The notes below the pieces were generated by a model. It saw only the letters and a list, made by a program, of their open reading frames with translations, did not search any database and was not told the DNA's origin. The position numbers were made by a program, and so were the translations under genes. This document shows, one piece after another, positions 43,709-52,529 of a stretch of 64,000 nucleotides of DNA. Origin of the DNA: VFMC01 sp044238435 (GTDB taxonomy: Bacteria > Actinomycetota > Acidimicrobiia > Acidimicrobiales > Ilumatobacteraceae); assembly GCA_044238435.1 (NCBI GenBank), contig JBIIDH010000004.1, positions 9,875 to 73,874 on the forward strand, written 5' to 3'. Position 1 is the stretch's first letter; the number at the start of each line of letters is the position of its first letter.

Positions 43709-46700
43709 GTGGCCGCCCGACTCGACTACCGCATCGACGACCGTTATCGACGCGACGAGGGAACCGTGTTCCTGAGCGGTGCCCAGGCGCTGGCCCGGGT
43801 ACCGCTCGAGCAGTTGCGCATCGACCGGCGGGTGGGGTGGAACACGGCCGCCTACGTGACCGGCTACCCCGGCAGCCCGCTTGCGGGTTTCGATCGCGAC
43901 GCAGCCGCAGCGGCCGCCCTGGCCGACAGCGACGGCTACCGCTACGTGTTCCAGCCCGGTATGAACGAAGAGCTCGCCGCCACAGCGGTGATGGGCGCGC
44001 AGCTGAGTTCGGGCCTGCGATCGGCGCGGTACGACGGGGTCATCGGCTGCTGGTACGGCAAGGGGCCGGGCCTCGACCGAGCCAGCGACGCGCTGCGCCA
44101 CGCCGTGATGGCCGGCGCATCGGCGCGCGGCGGCGCCGTGGCGCTGGTGGGTGAAGACCCCAGCGCGAAGAGCAGCACGCTGCCCACCTCCAGCGACGTC
44201 ACGCTGGTCGACCTGCGCATCCCGATGCTCTGCCCCGGCGATGTGCAAGAGACGGTCGACCTCGGCCGCCACGCCATCGCCATGTCGCGCGCGTCGGGCG
44301 CGTGGACGGCCATCCGCATCGTCGAGGTGGTGGCCGACGGCACCGGCACGGTCGAGCTGCACCCCGAGCGCATCGTGCCCGTCATCCCCACGGTCGAGAT
44401 CGATGGCCGGCCCTTCGTGCCGCACGCCGACGGCCAGCTGCTCACACCACACACCATCCGCATGGAAGCCGAGCTGCACTACACCCGGCTCGACCTGGCT
44501 CGGCGCTACGGGGTCGACAACGGCCTGAACCGCATCACCGTGCGCGGGCCGAACGACTGGATCGGCATCGTCGCCACCGGCCACACGTTCCACGAGGTGC
44601 GCGAGGCGCTGGCGGTGCTGGGGCTGCGCACCGACGACGACCTGCGCTCGGCCGGGGTGCGGCTGCTGCAGGTGCTGATGCCCTGGCCGCTCGACCCTAC
44701 CGTGGTGCGCGAGTTCGGCCACGACCTCGCCGAAGTGGTGGTGGTGGAGGACAAGAACCAGACGCTCGAACTGGCGGTCACCGCGGCGCTGTACCCGCTG
44801 GCCACCCGGCCGGTGGTGGCGGGACGCCGCACCCCCGACGGCCATCCGCTGATGCCGTCGACCGGGTCGTTGTCGGCCGACACCATCGCCACGCAGTTGC
44901 GCACCCGGTTGGTGCAGCGCATCGCGGGTGAACGCCTCGATGCTCCCACGCAACGTGCGGCAGCACTGGCCGGGCGGCGCATCCCACTGTCGGTGAACCG
45001 CACGCCCTACTTCTGCTCGGGCTGCCCGCACAACACCTCCACCCAGGCGCCCGAGGGTCACCTCGTCGGTGCCGGCATCGGCTGCCACACGATGGTGGCC
45101 CTGATGGAGCCCGGCCGCTACGGCGAGATCGTCGGCGTCACCGCGATGGGCTGCGAAGGTGCGCAGTGGTTCGGCATGGCGCCGTTCGTGGGCGACGAAC
45201 ACCTCGTGCAGAACATCGGCGACGGGACCCTGTTCCACTCGGGCCTCACGGCCGTGCGTGCTGCCGTGGCCAACGGGGCGAACATCACCTACAAGGTGCT
45301 CTACAACGGCACCGTGGCGATGACCGGCGGGCAGGATCCGTTCGGGCAGCTCGACGTGCCGCAGTTGGCGCAGGTGTTCCTGAGCGAGGGCGTGCGCCGG
45401 GTGCTGGTCACCACCGACGACGTCGGCCGCTATCGCAGCGGCGAGCGGGCGGCCGCCATGCCCACCGGGGTGGAGGTGTGGGACCGCAGCCGCATCGTCG
45501 AGGCGCAGGAGGTGCTGGCGCGGGTGCCGGGCACCACGGTGCTCATCCACGACCAGCGTTGCGCGGCCGAGAAGCGGCGCGACCGCAAACGCGGCCGTAT
45601 CGCCGACCCCGGGTTCAAGGTGGTCATCGCCGAGCGGGTGTGCGAGGGCTGCGGCGACTGCGGCGCGAAGAGCAACTGCCTCAGCGTGGTACCCACCGAC
45701 ACGGCGTTCGGGCGCAAGACCCGTATCGACCAGGGGTCGTGCAACCTCGACGCCAGCTGCCTGCAGGGCGACTGCCCGTCGTTCCTCACCGTGCGACCGT
45801 CGCGCCGTACCCGCTCGGCTGCTCCCGCCCGGCGCAGCGCCCCGCCCACCATCGACGTCACCTCGCTCCCCCACCCGCACCCGGTGGTGCCCACCGATCG
45901 CTGCACCATCCGCCTCAGCGGTATCGGTGGTACCGGCGTGGTGACGGTCAGCCAGGTGCTGGGCACCGCAGCGATGCTCGACGGGTTCGACGTGCGCGGC
46001 CTCGACCAGACGGGCCTGTCGCAGAAGGCGGGCCCGGTGGTCAGCGATGTACGTCTGTCACGCGGTGGCCCGCAGGCCTCGAACCGGGCCACACTCGGGT
46101 CGGTCGACACGCTGCTCGCCTTCGACCTGCTGGTGGCGGCGAGCGACACCCACCTCGGTGCCGCATCGCCCGAGCGCACGCATGTGGTGGCATCAACCGC
46201 GGCCGTCGCCACCGGCTCGATGGTCGTTCGCCCCGACACCCCCTACCCCATGCGCGAAGCGGTCGAACGGATCGAGCAGGCCAGCCACTCACTCGCCACA
46301 GCCGATGCTGTCGCGGCCACCACGGCGCTGCTGGGCGACCCTGCCACGGCCAACGTCTACCTGTTGGGCTTCGCAGTGCAGCACGGTCTGGTACCCGTGT
46401 CGGTGGTCAGCATCGAGCGGGCGATCGAACTGAACGGCGTGGCCGTGGGCGCCAACGTCGCTGCGTTCCGGGCGGGCCGCCGGGCCGCTGTCGAAGTTGT
46501 ATCGGGGGCAGCCGCCGACACGGCGGGCGAGTCGGCCGAGGGGCTCGTCGACCGGTTGGCGGCCGACCTGGGTGGCTACCAGTCGGCTCGCTACGCGCAG
46601 CGGTTCCGCGACGTGGTGGCCCGTGCCGAGGCCGTCGGTTCGGCCGAGTTCACCGAGGCGGTCGCCCTGCACCTCCACAAGCTGATGGCCTACAAGGACG

Positions 46701-47140
46701 AGTACGAGGTGGCCCGCCTACTGCTGGCCCCCGAGGCGCGTGCCGCCGCCGAGGCCGTCGCCGGGCCTGACGCCCGGGTGACGTGGAACCTGCACCCGCC
46801 CGCGCTGCGAGCACTGGGCATGCAACGCAAACTGCGCCTCGGCCGGTGGGCCACCCCGTTGTTCGTCGGCCTGCGCGCCGGGCGGCGACTGCGCGGCACA
46901 CCGTTCGACGCGTTCGGCTGGGCGTCGCTGCGCCGCCTCGAGCGCACGCTGCGCGACGAGTACATCGCCGCCGTCGACACGCTCGTGGCCGCACTCGGTC
47001 CGTCACCCCATCCCGAGCGCCTCGCCGAGGCCGTCGCCATCGCCTCGCTCCCCGACCGCGTGCGCGGCTACGAGCACCTCAAGCGCGAACGCGCCGAGGC
47101 CTACCGCACCGAGCTCGCCGCCCGCCTCTCCGCCCTCTGA
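43709..47140 (+). CDS. Indolepyruvate:ferredoxin oxidoreductase, fused large/small chain
   Basis: A 1143-residue thiamine-diphosphate enzyme that oxidatively decarboxylates aryl or branched 2-oxo acids to acyl-CoA, reducing ferredoxin. An N-terminal pyrimidine-binding domain (VTGYPGSPLAGFD) and a domain with PYFCSGCPHNTS come first. The TPP motif is IGDGTLFHSG near residue 503. Iron-sulfur cysteines follow in CEGCGDCGAKSNC near residue 645 and CNLDASCLQGDC. From about residue 730 the gamma domain (LSGIGGTGVVTVSQVLG) is fused, so this is the single-chain form rather than separate IorA and IorB. The start is fixed by CAGAAT. Function in aromatic amino-acid breakdown is inferred. Confidence 0.93.
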   Translation: MAARLDYRIDDRYRRDEGTVFLSGAQALARVPLEQLRIDRRVGWNTAAYVTGYPGSPLAGFDRDAAAAAALADSDGYRYVFQPGMNEELAATAVMGAQLSSGLRSARYDGVIGCWYGKGPGLDRASDALRHAVMAGASARGGAVALVGEDPSAKSSTLPTSSDVTLVDLRIPMLCPGDVQETVDLGRHAIAMSRASGAWTAIRIVEVVADGTGTVELHPERIVPVIPTVEIDGRPFVPHADGQLLTPHTIRMEAELHYTRLDLARRYGVDNGLNRITVRGPNDWIGIVATGHTFHEVREALAVLGLRTDDDLRSAGVRLLQVLMPWPLDPTVVREFGHDLAEVVVVEDKNQTLELAVTAALYPLATRPVVAGRRTPDGHPLMPSTGSLSADTIATQLRTRLVQRIAGERLDAPTQRAAALAGRRIPLSVNRTPYFCSGCPHNTSTQAPEGHLVGAGIGCHTMVALMEPGRYGEIVGVTAMGCEGAQWFGMAPFVGDEHLVQNIGDGTLFHSGLTAVRAAVANGANITYKVLYNGTVAMTGGQDPFGQLDVPQLAQVFLSEGVRRVLVTTDDVGRYRSGERAAAMPTGVEVWDRSRIVEAQEVLARVPGTTVLIHDQRCAAEKRRDRKRGRIADPGFKVVIAERVCEGCGDCGAKSNCLSVVPTDTAFGRKTRIDQGSCNLDASCLQGDCPSFLTVRPSRRTRSAAPARRSAPPTIDVTSLPHPHPVVPTDRCTIRLSGIGGTGVVTVSQVLGTAAMLDGFDVRGLDQTGLSQKAGPVVSDVRLSRGGPQASNRATLGSVDTLLAFDLLVAASDTHLGAASPERTHVVASTAAVATGSMVVRPDTPYPMREAVERIEQASHSLATADAVAATTALLGDPATANVYLLGFAVQHGLVPVSVVSIERAIELNGVAVGANVAAFRAGRRAAVEVVSGAAADTAGESAEGLVDRLAADLGGYQSARYAQRFRDVVARAEAVGSAEFTEAVALHLHKLMAYKDEYEVARLLLAPEARAAAEAVAGPDARVTWNLHPPALRALGMQRKLRLGRWATPLFVGLRAGRRLRGTPFDAFGWASLRRLERTLRDEYIAAVDTLVAALGPSPHPERLAEAVAIASLPDRVRGYEHLKRERAEAYRTELAARLSAL

Positions 47141-47173
47141 CCGCCTGACGCACCGCCTCCCGGCCCTCTCCCC

Positions 47174-47279
47174 CGGCCCATGTCGACTTCGGGCCCCTCA
47201 CCGGCCCCAACTCGACATGCCCCCGTCATCACCGCGGCCCGTGTCGACTACGGGCCCCACCTCGGCCCCAACTCGACAA
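47174..47279. repeat. Two copies of a 45-base imperfect palindrome
   Basis: Copies at 47174-47218 and 47235-47279. Each begins CGGCCC, then TGTCGACT, and ends CAACTCGACA, so TGTCGA and TCGACA bound an inverted repeat with two mismatches and a loop near CCTCACC or CCACCTC. The copies differ at only a few positions. They fill the gap between two convergent genes, and each could form a bidirectional terminator hairpin. Confidence 0.8.
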
Positions 47280-47290
47280 ACTCTGCGTGG

Positions 47291-48658
47291 CTAGCTGCGG
47301 ATCTCGAAGACGGTGGCGGGGGCGGCGGGGAGGTGGTCGGGCAGGGAGATGAGTAGGTCGGTGCCGCCGTCGCTGCCCGGCCGGGTGGTGTGGGGTAGGA
47401 CCCGGTCGTTGCCCAGCATGCGCACCTCGGTGCCCTCACCCACCGGCACGTCGTGCAGTCGTAGTTCGTGCGCGAGCCCGCCCTGCACGATGGCGTACAC
47501 CTGGCCGGCTGCGCCCTGGGTGAAGCGCACGTCGTGCCCGTCGGCCGTGGTGCCACTGTGGCGCACCCACGGACGGGTGCCGTAGATGGCCGCGCCGTTC
47601 ACCCGCAGCCACCAGCCGAGCCCGGTGAGGCGCACCGCCTGGGCGAGGGGGATGACGCCATCGGCGGTGGGGCCGACGTTCAGCAGCAGGTTGCCGCCGC
47701 GGGCGACGATGTCGACCAGCATCCACACCAGGTCGTCGACCGTGGGCATCGTGGCCTCGGTCTCCATCCGGTTGTAGCCGAACGACCGGCCGATGCCCCG
47801 GCACACCTCCCACTTCCGTACGTCGTCGGCCTTGGTGCTGTACTCGGGGGTCGAGAAGTCGGCGTGCAACGTGCCAGCCCGCACCGCCAGGATGTTCCAC
47901 CGGTCGTTCACCACACCGTGGGGCACGCGGTCGTAGTAGTAGCCGAAGATGTCGTTCGGGTCGGCGGTCATCGGCCAGGCGATGTCGTTCCACAGCACGT
48001 CGATCGCGAATCGGTCGATCAGTTCGCGCACATGAGCCGTGGCGTACTCGACGTACTCGGGGCTGGTGGGGATCTTCTGGATCATCGCCATCAGGCTGTC
48101 GATGGGCGGCGGCTCGAAGGTCCAGTCGAGTCCGCCCGAGTAGTAGGCGCCGAAGCGCATGCCATGGGCGCGCACGGCGGTGGCGAGCTCGGCGATGAAG
48201 TCGCGCCCTGCCATCCAGCGGTCGCGGTGCGGGTTGGGCACATCGCTGTCCCACAGCAGGAACCCGTCGTGGTGCTTGGTGATGGGCACCACGTACTGCG
48301 CACCGGCCTGCACGAACAGGTCGGCCCAGTGGGCGATGTCGAAGCCGGCAGCACGTCCGTGGAACTCGTCGACGAAGCTGGCATAGGTGCGGTCGCCGTA
48401 GGTGGCGGCGTGGTGCAGCGCGGTGGAACTGCCCTCGAGCGACCACGAGTTGAGGTACCACTCGCTGTACGGGCTCTCACGGAAGGCTTGGGCCCAGTCG
48501 CCTGCTTCCATCATCTCGCCCATGTTGTGGCTCACCGGCGCGAAGCACGGCACGGTGAACGGGCCCCAGTGGATGAAGATGCCGAACTTGGCGTCGTCGT
48601 ACCACTGCGGCAGCGGTCGACCGGCGAAGGGGTGGGAGGCGTTGGCGGTGTCGGTCAC
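47291..48658 (-). CDS. Alpha-L-fucosidase, glycoside hydrolase family 29
   Basis: A 455-residue GH29 enzyme that removes terminal fucose. The barrel starts with WYDDAKFGIFIHWGPFTVP, followed by YVVPITKHHDGFLLWDS. The nucleophile Asp is in DVLWNDIAWP near residue 225, and the conserved ARGGNLLLNVGPTADG motif is present. A small C-terminal beta-sandwich follows. No signal peptide, so intracellular. With the alpha-galactosidase and galT this suggests use of plant or algal glycans, although no transporter is adjacent. GTG at 48658 follows AACACT by 6 bases. Confidence 0.94.
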   Translation of the reverse strand: MTDTANASHPFAGRPLPQWYDDAKFGIFIHWGPFTVPCFAPVSHNMGEMMEAGDWAQAFRESPYSEWYLNSWSLEGSSTALHHAATYGDRTYASFVDEFHGRAAGFDIAHWADLFVQAGAQYVVPITKHHDGFLLWDSDVPNPHRDRWMAGRDFIAELATAVRAHGMRFGAYYSGGLDWTFEPPPIDSLMAMIQKIPTSPEYVEYATAHVRELIDRFAIDVLWNDIAWPMTADPNDIFGYYYDRVPHGVVNDRWNILAVRAGTLHADFSTPEYSTKADDVRKWEVCRGIGRSFGYNRMETEATMPTVDDLVWMLVDIVARGGNLLLNVGPTADGVIPLAQAVRLTGLGWWLRVNGAAIYGTRPWVRHSGTTADGHDVRFTQGAAGQVYAIVQGGLAHELRLHDVPVGEGTEVRMLGNDRVLPHTTRPGSDGGTDLLISLPDHLPAAPATVFEIRS

Positions 48659-48664
48659 CGACCC

Positions 48665-48670
48665 AGTGTT
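48665..48670 (-). promoter_or_regulatory. -10 box of fucosidase gene
   Basis: AACACT, 6 bases before the GTG at 48658; atypical first base. Confidence 0.35.
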
Positions 48671-48698
48671 GCATCTCTCACCGGGGCGTTCGGTGGCC

Positions 48699-48704
48699 TA
48701 CGGT
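48699..48704 (+). promoter_or_regulatory. -10 box of DUF3089 lipoprotein gene
   Basis: TACGGT, 7 bases before the ATG at 48712. Confidence 0.55.
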
Positions 48705-48711
48705 TCGCCGC

Positions 48712-49986
48712 ATGTCCTCCCATCGTCCGATGTCTCGCCTCACCGCCGCAGTATTCGCGTGTGCCGCGCTGGTGCTGGCTGCCTGCGGTGGCGACGACGA
48801 CGCTGCGGCTTCGCCGTCGAGCACTGCTCCCGCCGTCACCGCGTCGCCGACGACACCCGGCACGGCGACACCCGACACGACACCCGACACGACACCGCCC
48901 ACGACGGCGCCACCGACCACTGCGCCGCCGAGCACCGCTGCCCCGTACGTGAGCGAGGTGTACGCCGATCCCACCCACTGGGTGTGCCGCGGCGACATGG
49001 CCGACGTGTGCGACGACGCCTATCCGGTCACCGAGGTGGCAGCCGACGGCACCACGACGGTGCGCGACGCCGGTCCCGCCACCGATCCGCCGGTCGACTG
49101 CTTCTACGTGTATCCCACCATCAGCGATGACTCGACGCTGAACAGCGATCTGGTGGCCGGTAGCGAGATCGGGGTCACCACCCAGCAAGCGGCGCAGTTC
49201 GACAGCGTGTGCACGGTGTACGCCCCGATGTACCCGTCGGTCACGCTGGCCGGTCTGTTCGACCCGAACATCGCGGGCGATCGGGCCACGGCGTGGCAGA
49301 CCGCCTACGACGGTGTGGAGGAGGCTTGGCGCCACTACCTCGCCAACGACAACCAGGGGCGAGGCGTCGTCCTCATCGGTCACTCGCAGGGCGCCGGGCA
49401 TCTCGCCAACCTGCTGAAGTCGGTCATCGATCCCGACCCCGCACAGCGCCGACTGCTGGTGTCGGCCTACATCATCGGCAGCGCGGTGGGCGTGCCCGCC
49501 GGGGCCGATGTGGGCGGCGACCTGCAGGAGATCCCGCTGTGCCGAACGGTCGACGCGACCGGGTGCGTCGTCACCTACGCCACGTTCCGTGCCACGCAGG
49601 GGCCGCCGCCCGACGCGTTCTTCGGCAAGCCGCGCTCGGGCGAGGGCGTGGCGGGCTGTGTGAACCCGGCTGCTCCGGCAGGTGGGCCGGGGGTGCTGTC
49701 GTCGGCCATCAGCAGTGCTGACTGGGCGCTCACCGATCGATCGCTGACGCCGACCACACCGTTCATGGACATGCCCGGACTCGTCACGGCCGAATGCGTC
49801 GAACGCGACGGGTTCTCGTACCTCGAGATCACCGTGAACGACGACCCCGCCGACCCACGTGCCGACGACATCCAGGGCGACCTCTCCCCGCAGTGGGGTC
49901 TGCACATGGTCGACATCCCGCTCGCAGCCGGATCACTGCTCGACATGGCCCGCCAGCAGATCGACGCCTACGGCAACAGCGCCTGA
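48712..49986 (+). CDS. DUF3089 alpha/beta-hydrolase-fold lipoprotein
   Basis: A 424-residue exported protein. The signal peptide ends in the lipobox LVLAAC near residue 25. About 50 residues of Thr/Pro/Ala linker follow, with short tandem repeats (TPDTTPDTTPPTTAPPTTAPP). The DUF3089 domain starts at DCFYVYPTISDD; its nucleophile elbow is LIGHSQGAGH with Ser225. Several cysteine pairs (VCRGD, CDDA, CRTV, CVV) suit an extracytoplasmic enzyme. A surface lipase or esterase is likely; substrate unknown. Convergent with gpsA. Confidence 0.87.
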   Translation: MSSHRPMSRLTAAVFACAALVLAACGGDDDAAASPSSTAPAVTASPTTPGTATPDTTPDTTPPTTAPPTTAPPSTAAPYVSEVYADPTHWVCRGDMADVCDDAYPVTEVAADGTTTVRDAGPATDPPVDCFYVYPTISDDSTLNSDLVAGSEIGVTTQQAAQFDSVCTVYAPMYPSVTLAGLFDPNIAGDRATAWQTAYDGVEEAWRHYLANDNQGRGVVLIGHSQGAGHLANLLKSVIDPDPAQRRLLVSAYIIGSAVGVPAGADVGGDLQEIPLCRTVDATGCVVTYATFRATQGPPPDAFFGKPRSGEGVAGCVNPAAPAGGPGVLSSAISSADWALTDRSLTPTTPFMDMPGLVTAECVERDGFSYLEITVNDDPADPRADDIQGDLSPQWGLHMVDIPLAAGSLLDMARQQIDAYGNSA

Positions 49987-49991
49987 CACCC

Positions 49992-50019
49992 GGGCTCCCG
50001 GTCAGGGGCTCCCGGTCAG
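49992..50019 (+). repeat. 14-base tandem duplication at the gpsA stop
   Basis: Two exact copies of GGGCTCCCGGTCAG. The second includes the gpsA stop codon (50016-50018). Confidence 0.85.
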
Positions 50020-51026
50020 GGGGTGTGGTCGAACTCGCCCATGGGTGCGACCCGGCCGAGGCCGGCGTAGGCCCGCGCCGGGCTCCGGCCTTCGCTCACC
50101 ACCGCATCGACCTCGGCCACGATGGGTGCCTCTACCCCGTGCTGCTCGGCGAGTTCACGCACCACCCGGGCGGTCTTCACCCCTTCGGCCACCATCCGCA
50201 TGCTCGAGGTGATCTCGTCGATCGACCGTCCCTTGGCCAGTTCGACGCCGACCGTCCGGTTGCGGCTGAGCGGACTCGAACAGGTGGCCAGCAGGTCGCC
50301 GAGTCCGGTCAGTCCCGAGAACGTGCGCGGATCGCCACCCATCGCCACACCGAGGCGGGTGATCTCGGCCAGGCCACGGGTGATGACCATCGCCTTGGTG
50401 TTGTCGCCCACGCTGAGGCCCTCGGCCATCCCGGCCGCGATGGCGATGACGTTCTTCAACGCTCCCCCGAGTTCGCAGCCCACCACGTCGGGGTTCGTGT
50501 ACACCCGGAACCGCAGGCTGGTGAAGATCTGCTGCAGCGAGGCAGCCACGTGCTCGTCGGGCATCGCGATGACCGCAGCGGCCGCGTAACCCGACAGCAC
50601 CTCCTTGGCGAGGTTGGGCCCGGCCAACACACCGGCTGGCCGACCGGGCAACTCCTCCTCGATCACCTCGGTCATGCGCATCCGGGTGCCCTGCTCGAGA
50701 CCCTTGGTGAGGCTGACGATCGGCACCCAGTGCCGCAGCAGTGGGGCGATCTCGCGCAGCGTCGCTCGTACGGCGTGCGACGGCACGCCCATGACGACGA
50801 CATCGGCATCCCACACCGCCTCCTCCAACGACCCCGTGGCCCGCAACGACGGGTGCAGTTCCAGGTCGCCGAGGTACCGGCTGTTGCGATGGTGCTCGTT
50901 CACATCGGCCACCGTCTGCGCGTCCCTCGCCCACAACGTGGTCGACGCATTCGACGCAGCCAGCGACGCAACCGTGGTACCCCACGATCCGCCGCCCAGC
51001 ACGGCCACCTGCACCGGTCGAGTCAT
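50016..51026 (-). CDS. gpsA: NAD(P)H-dependent glycerol-3-phosphate dehydrogenase
   Basis: A 336-residue enzyme that reduces dihydroxyacetone phosphate to sn-glycerol-3-phosphate for phospholipid synthesis. The Rossmann loop is VAVLGGGSWGTTVA, then the conserved LTKGLE segment and AGPNLAKEV. The catalytic lysine is in ELGGALKNVIAIAAGM near residue 190, and the substrate motif FSGLTGLGDLLATC is complete. Unlike most neighbours it has a leader: TACGGT at 51055-51060, then AAGGGGGG 6 bases before the ATG. Confidence 0.97.
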   Translation of the reverse strand: MTRPVQVAVLGGGSWGTTVASLAASNASTTLWARDAQTVADVNEHHRNSRYLGDLELHPSLRATGSLEEAVWDADVVVMGVPSHAVRATLREIAPLLRHWVPIVSLTKGLEQGTRMRMTEVIEEELPGRPAGVLAGPNLAKEVLSGYAAAAVIAMPDEHVAASLQQIFTSLRFRVYTNPDVVGCELGGALKNVIAIAAGMAEGLSVGDNTKAMVITRGLAEITRLGVAMGGDPRTFSGLTGLGDLLATCSSPLSRNRTVGVELAKGRSIDEITSSMRMVAEGVKTARVVRELAEQHGVEAPIVAEVDAVVSEGRSPARAYAGLGRVAPMGEFDHTP

Positions 51027-51054
51027 GTCGCGCCCCCCTTGTTCGCTGGTGCGC

Positions 51055-51060
51055 ACCGTA
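51055..51060 (-). promoter_or_regulatory. -10 box of gpsA (leadered)
   Basis: TACGGT, 28 bases before the ATG; the leader carries AAGGGGGG (51033-51040). Confidence 0.45.
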
Positions 51061-51097
51061 GTGGCTGACAGGACGGGCGGGGGTCGAGCGCGACGCG

Positions 51098-51103
51098 TAT
51101 CGT
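51098..51103 (+). promoter_or_regulatory. -10 box of membrane-anchored unknown gene
   Basis: TATCGT, 7 bases before the GTG at 51111. Confidence 0.55.
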
Positions 51104-51110
51104 TCCCGAG

Positions 51111-52529
51111 GTGCCCACCTCGCCACCCAACTTCGCCCTCCGGCGAGCCACCGTGGTGCTGGCCGCGCTGCTGGTGGTGGGCGGTGGCCTCGGCTTCCTC
51201 CTCTCGCTCGGCGATGACGAGTCGTCCGGCGACGGGCCCACCGGCACCGGCGTCGAGGCCACAACGGCCTGGGACGTCGTCGTGCTCGACGACCCGGTTG
51301 CCGGCGTCGTCACGGTGCACGATGCCGAGGGCGCCGAGGTGGCTCGGGTGTCGACCCAACTCCAGGGCGTTCTCGACGTCGGCCTGCCCGGCGCCGTTGT
51401 CCTCGGCGCCGCCGGCGACCCCGCCGCCGACGGCCTCGGGATCCTCGATCTCGCCACGGCCGCGATCACCCCGATCGACGTCCGCCTACCCGTGGTGGAA
51501 CGCCTGGGCACATCGTCGTATCTGCTGGCATCCGATCAGAGCACCGGCGCAGTGCAGGTTGTCGACGTCGCCCGCCGCCGGGTGATCGACCTCACGTCCC
51601 TGGCCGGCGACGGCGCCGTCGTGGTGCCCGACACGGTGCGCACGACCGACGATGCCTCACGCCTCGCCTTCAGCGAACTGCGCAACGGCCAGACCGTGGT
51701 AGTCGACCTCACCGACACCGACGACCCACCGGCCACGGTGGTGTTGCCCGGCCTGCTGGCCGACCTCACCGACACCCGTGTCGCCACCACCACCAACCGC
51801 GGGGCGACGATGCTGGTGGACCTGTACGACACCGCCGGGACGAGGCTGGGCACCACCGAGACCGTGCCCCTCGTCGGTGTGATGGTGGTGGGCGAGACGA
51901 CCCTGGTGGGCGTGGGCACCGACGCCTCCCTGCTGCGCATCGACGCCACGGCAGCGAAGGCCGACGCACGCGACGACCTGCAGCAGCGGCTGGGCGACCT
52001 GCTCGGCGAGGCCACCGACCCGGGGCCGGCCCGCAGCGCGCAGGTGGTGCTGGAGCACCGCCGCCTCGCCGTGGTGGGTGCCGGCTGGTCGGCGTTCATC
52101 GACACCGATGGCTCGGTCGTGTCCGCCTCGGTGATCGACATCGAGAACACCAGCATCGACGCTGCCGCGTCGACCCAGCGGTGCGTTCTCGTCTACGGCT
52201 CGCCCACCGAGCCGTCGACCCTGTTCGACGCCACCGACGGCACTGCGATCGCCACCTTCGATCCGAGCGTTCCCATCGGTGCCTCGGTCGACGGGTGCAC
52301 CGTCGCCCGACAGGGCTTCGGCGCCCTGCCCGGTTCGTGGCGCGGGTACCGGGTCGCCGGACCCGACCTCGATGTCGCTCCCACCCAGCGGGTGGTGGCG
52401 CTCGCTCCCGACGGCGCCGCAGCACTCGTGAGCGGCGGTGGCATCTCGCTGCTGCGCTTCGACACCGACAGTTCTGTGCCGCTCACCTCCAGCACTGCGC
52501 TGGGTACGTTCGCCCGGCTCAGAAACTGA
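51111..52529 (+). CDS. Membrane-anchored protein of unknown function, possibly beta-propeller
   Basis: A 472-residue protein I cannot assign to a family. One N-terminal membrane anchor (TVVLAALLVVGGGLGFLLSL, residues ~14-33) leaves the rest outside the cell. The extracellular part is rich in Val, Asp, Thr and short strands with recurring patterns such as DVVVLDDPVAGVVTVHDAEG, AVQVVDVARRRVIDLTSLAGD and GTAIATFDPSVPIGASVDG, which look like blades of a propeller. There is a single cysteine pair (RCVLV, DGCTV). Leaderless GTG. The 3' end overlaps the convergent yeiH-type gene by 11 bases. A sensor or scaffold role would be speculation. Confidence 0.75.
   Translation: MPTSPPNFALRRATVVLAALLVVGGGLGFLLSLGDDESSGDGPTGTGVEATTAWDVVVLDDPVAGVVTVHDAEGAEVARVSTQLQGVLDVGLPGAVVLGAAGDPAADGLGILDLATAAITPIDVRLPVVERLGTSSYLLASDQSTGAVQVVDVARRRVIDLTSLAGDGAVVVPDTVRTTDDASRLAFSELRNGQTVVVDLTDTDDPPATVVLPGLLADLTDTRVATTTNRGATMLVDLYDTAGTRLGTTETVPLVGVMVVGETTLVGVGTDASLLRIDATAAKADARDDLQQRLGDLLGEATDPGPARSAQVVLEHRRLAVVGAGWSAFIDTDGSVVSASVIDIENTSIDAAASTQRCVLVYGSPTEPSTLFDATDGTAIATFDPSVPIGASVDGCTVARQGFGALPGSWRGYRVAGPDLDVAPTQRVVALAPDGAAALVSGGGISLLRFDTDSSVPLTSSTALGTFARLRN

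Noticed and set aside
47174..47279. CRISPR array
   Set aside because: Only two units, each palindromic throughout, with a 16-base spacer and no cas genes in the window.
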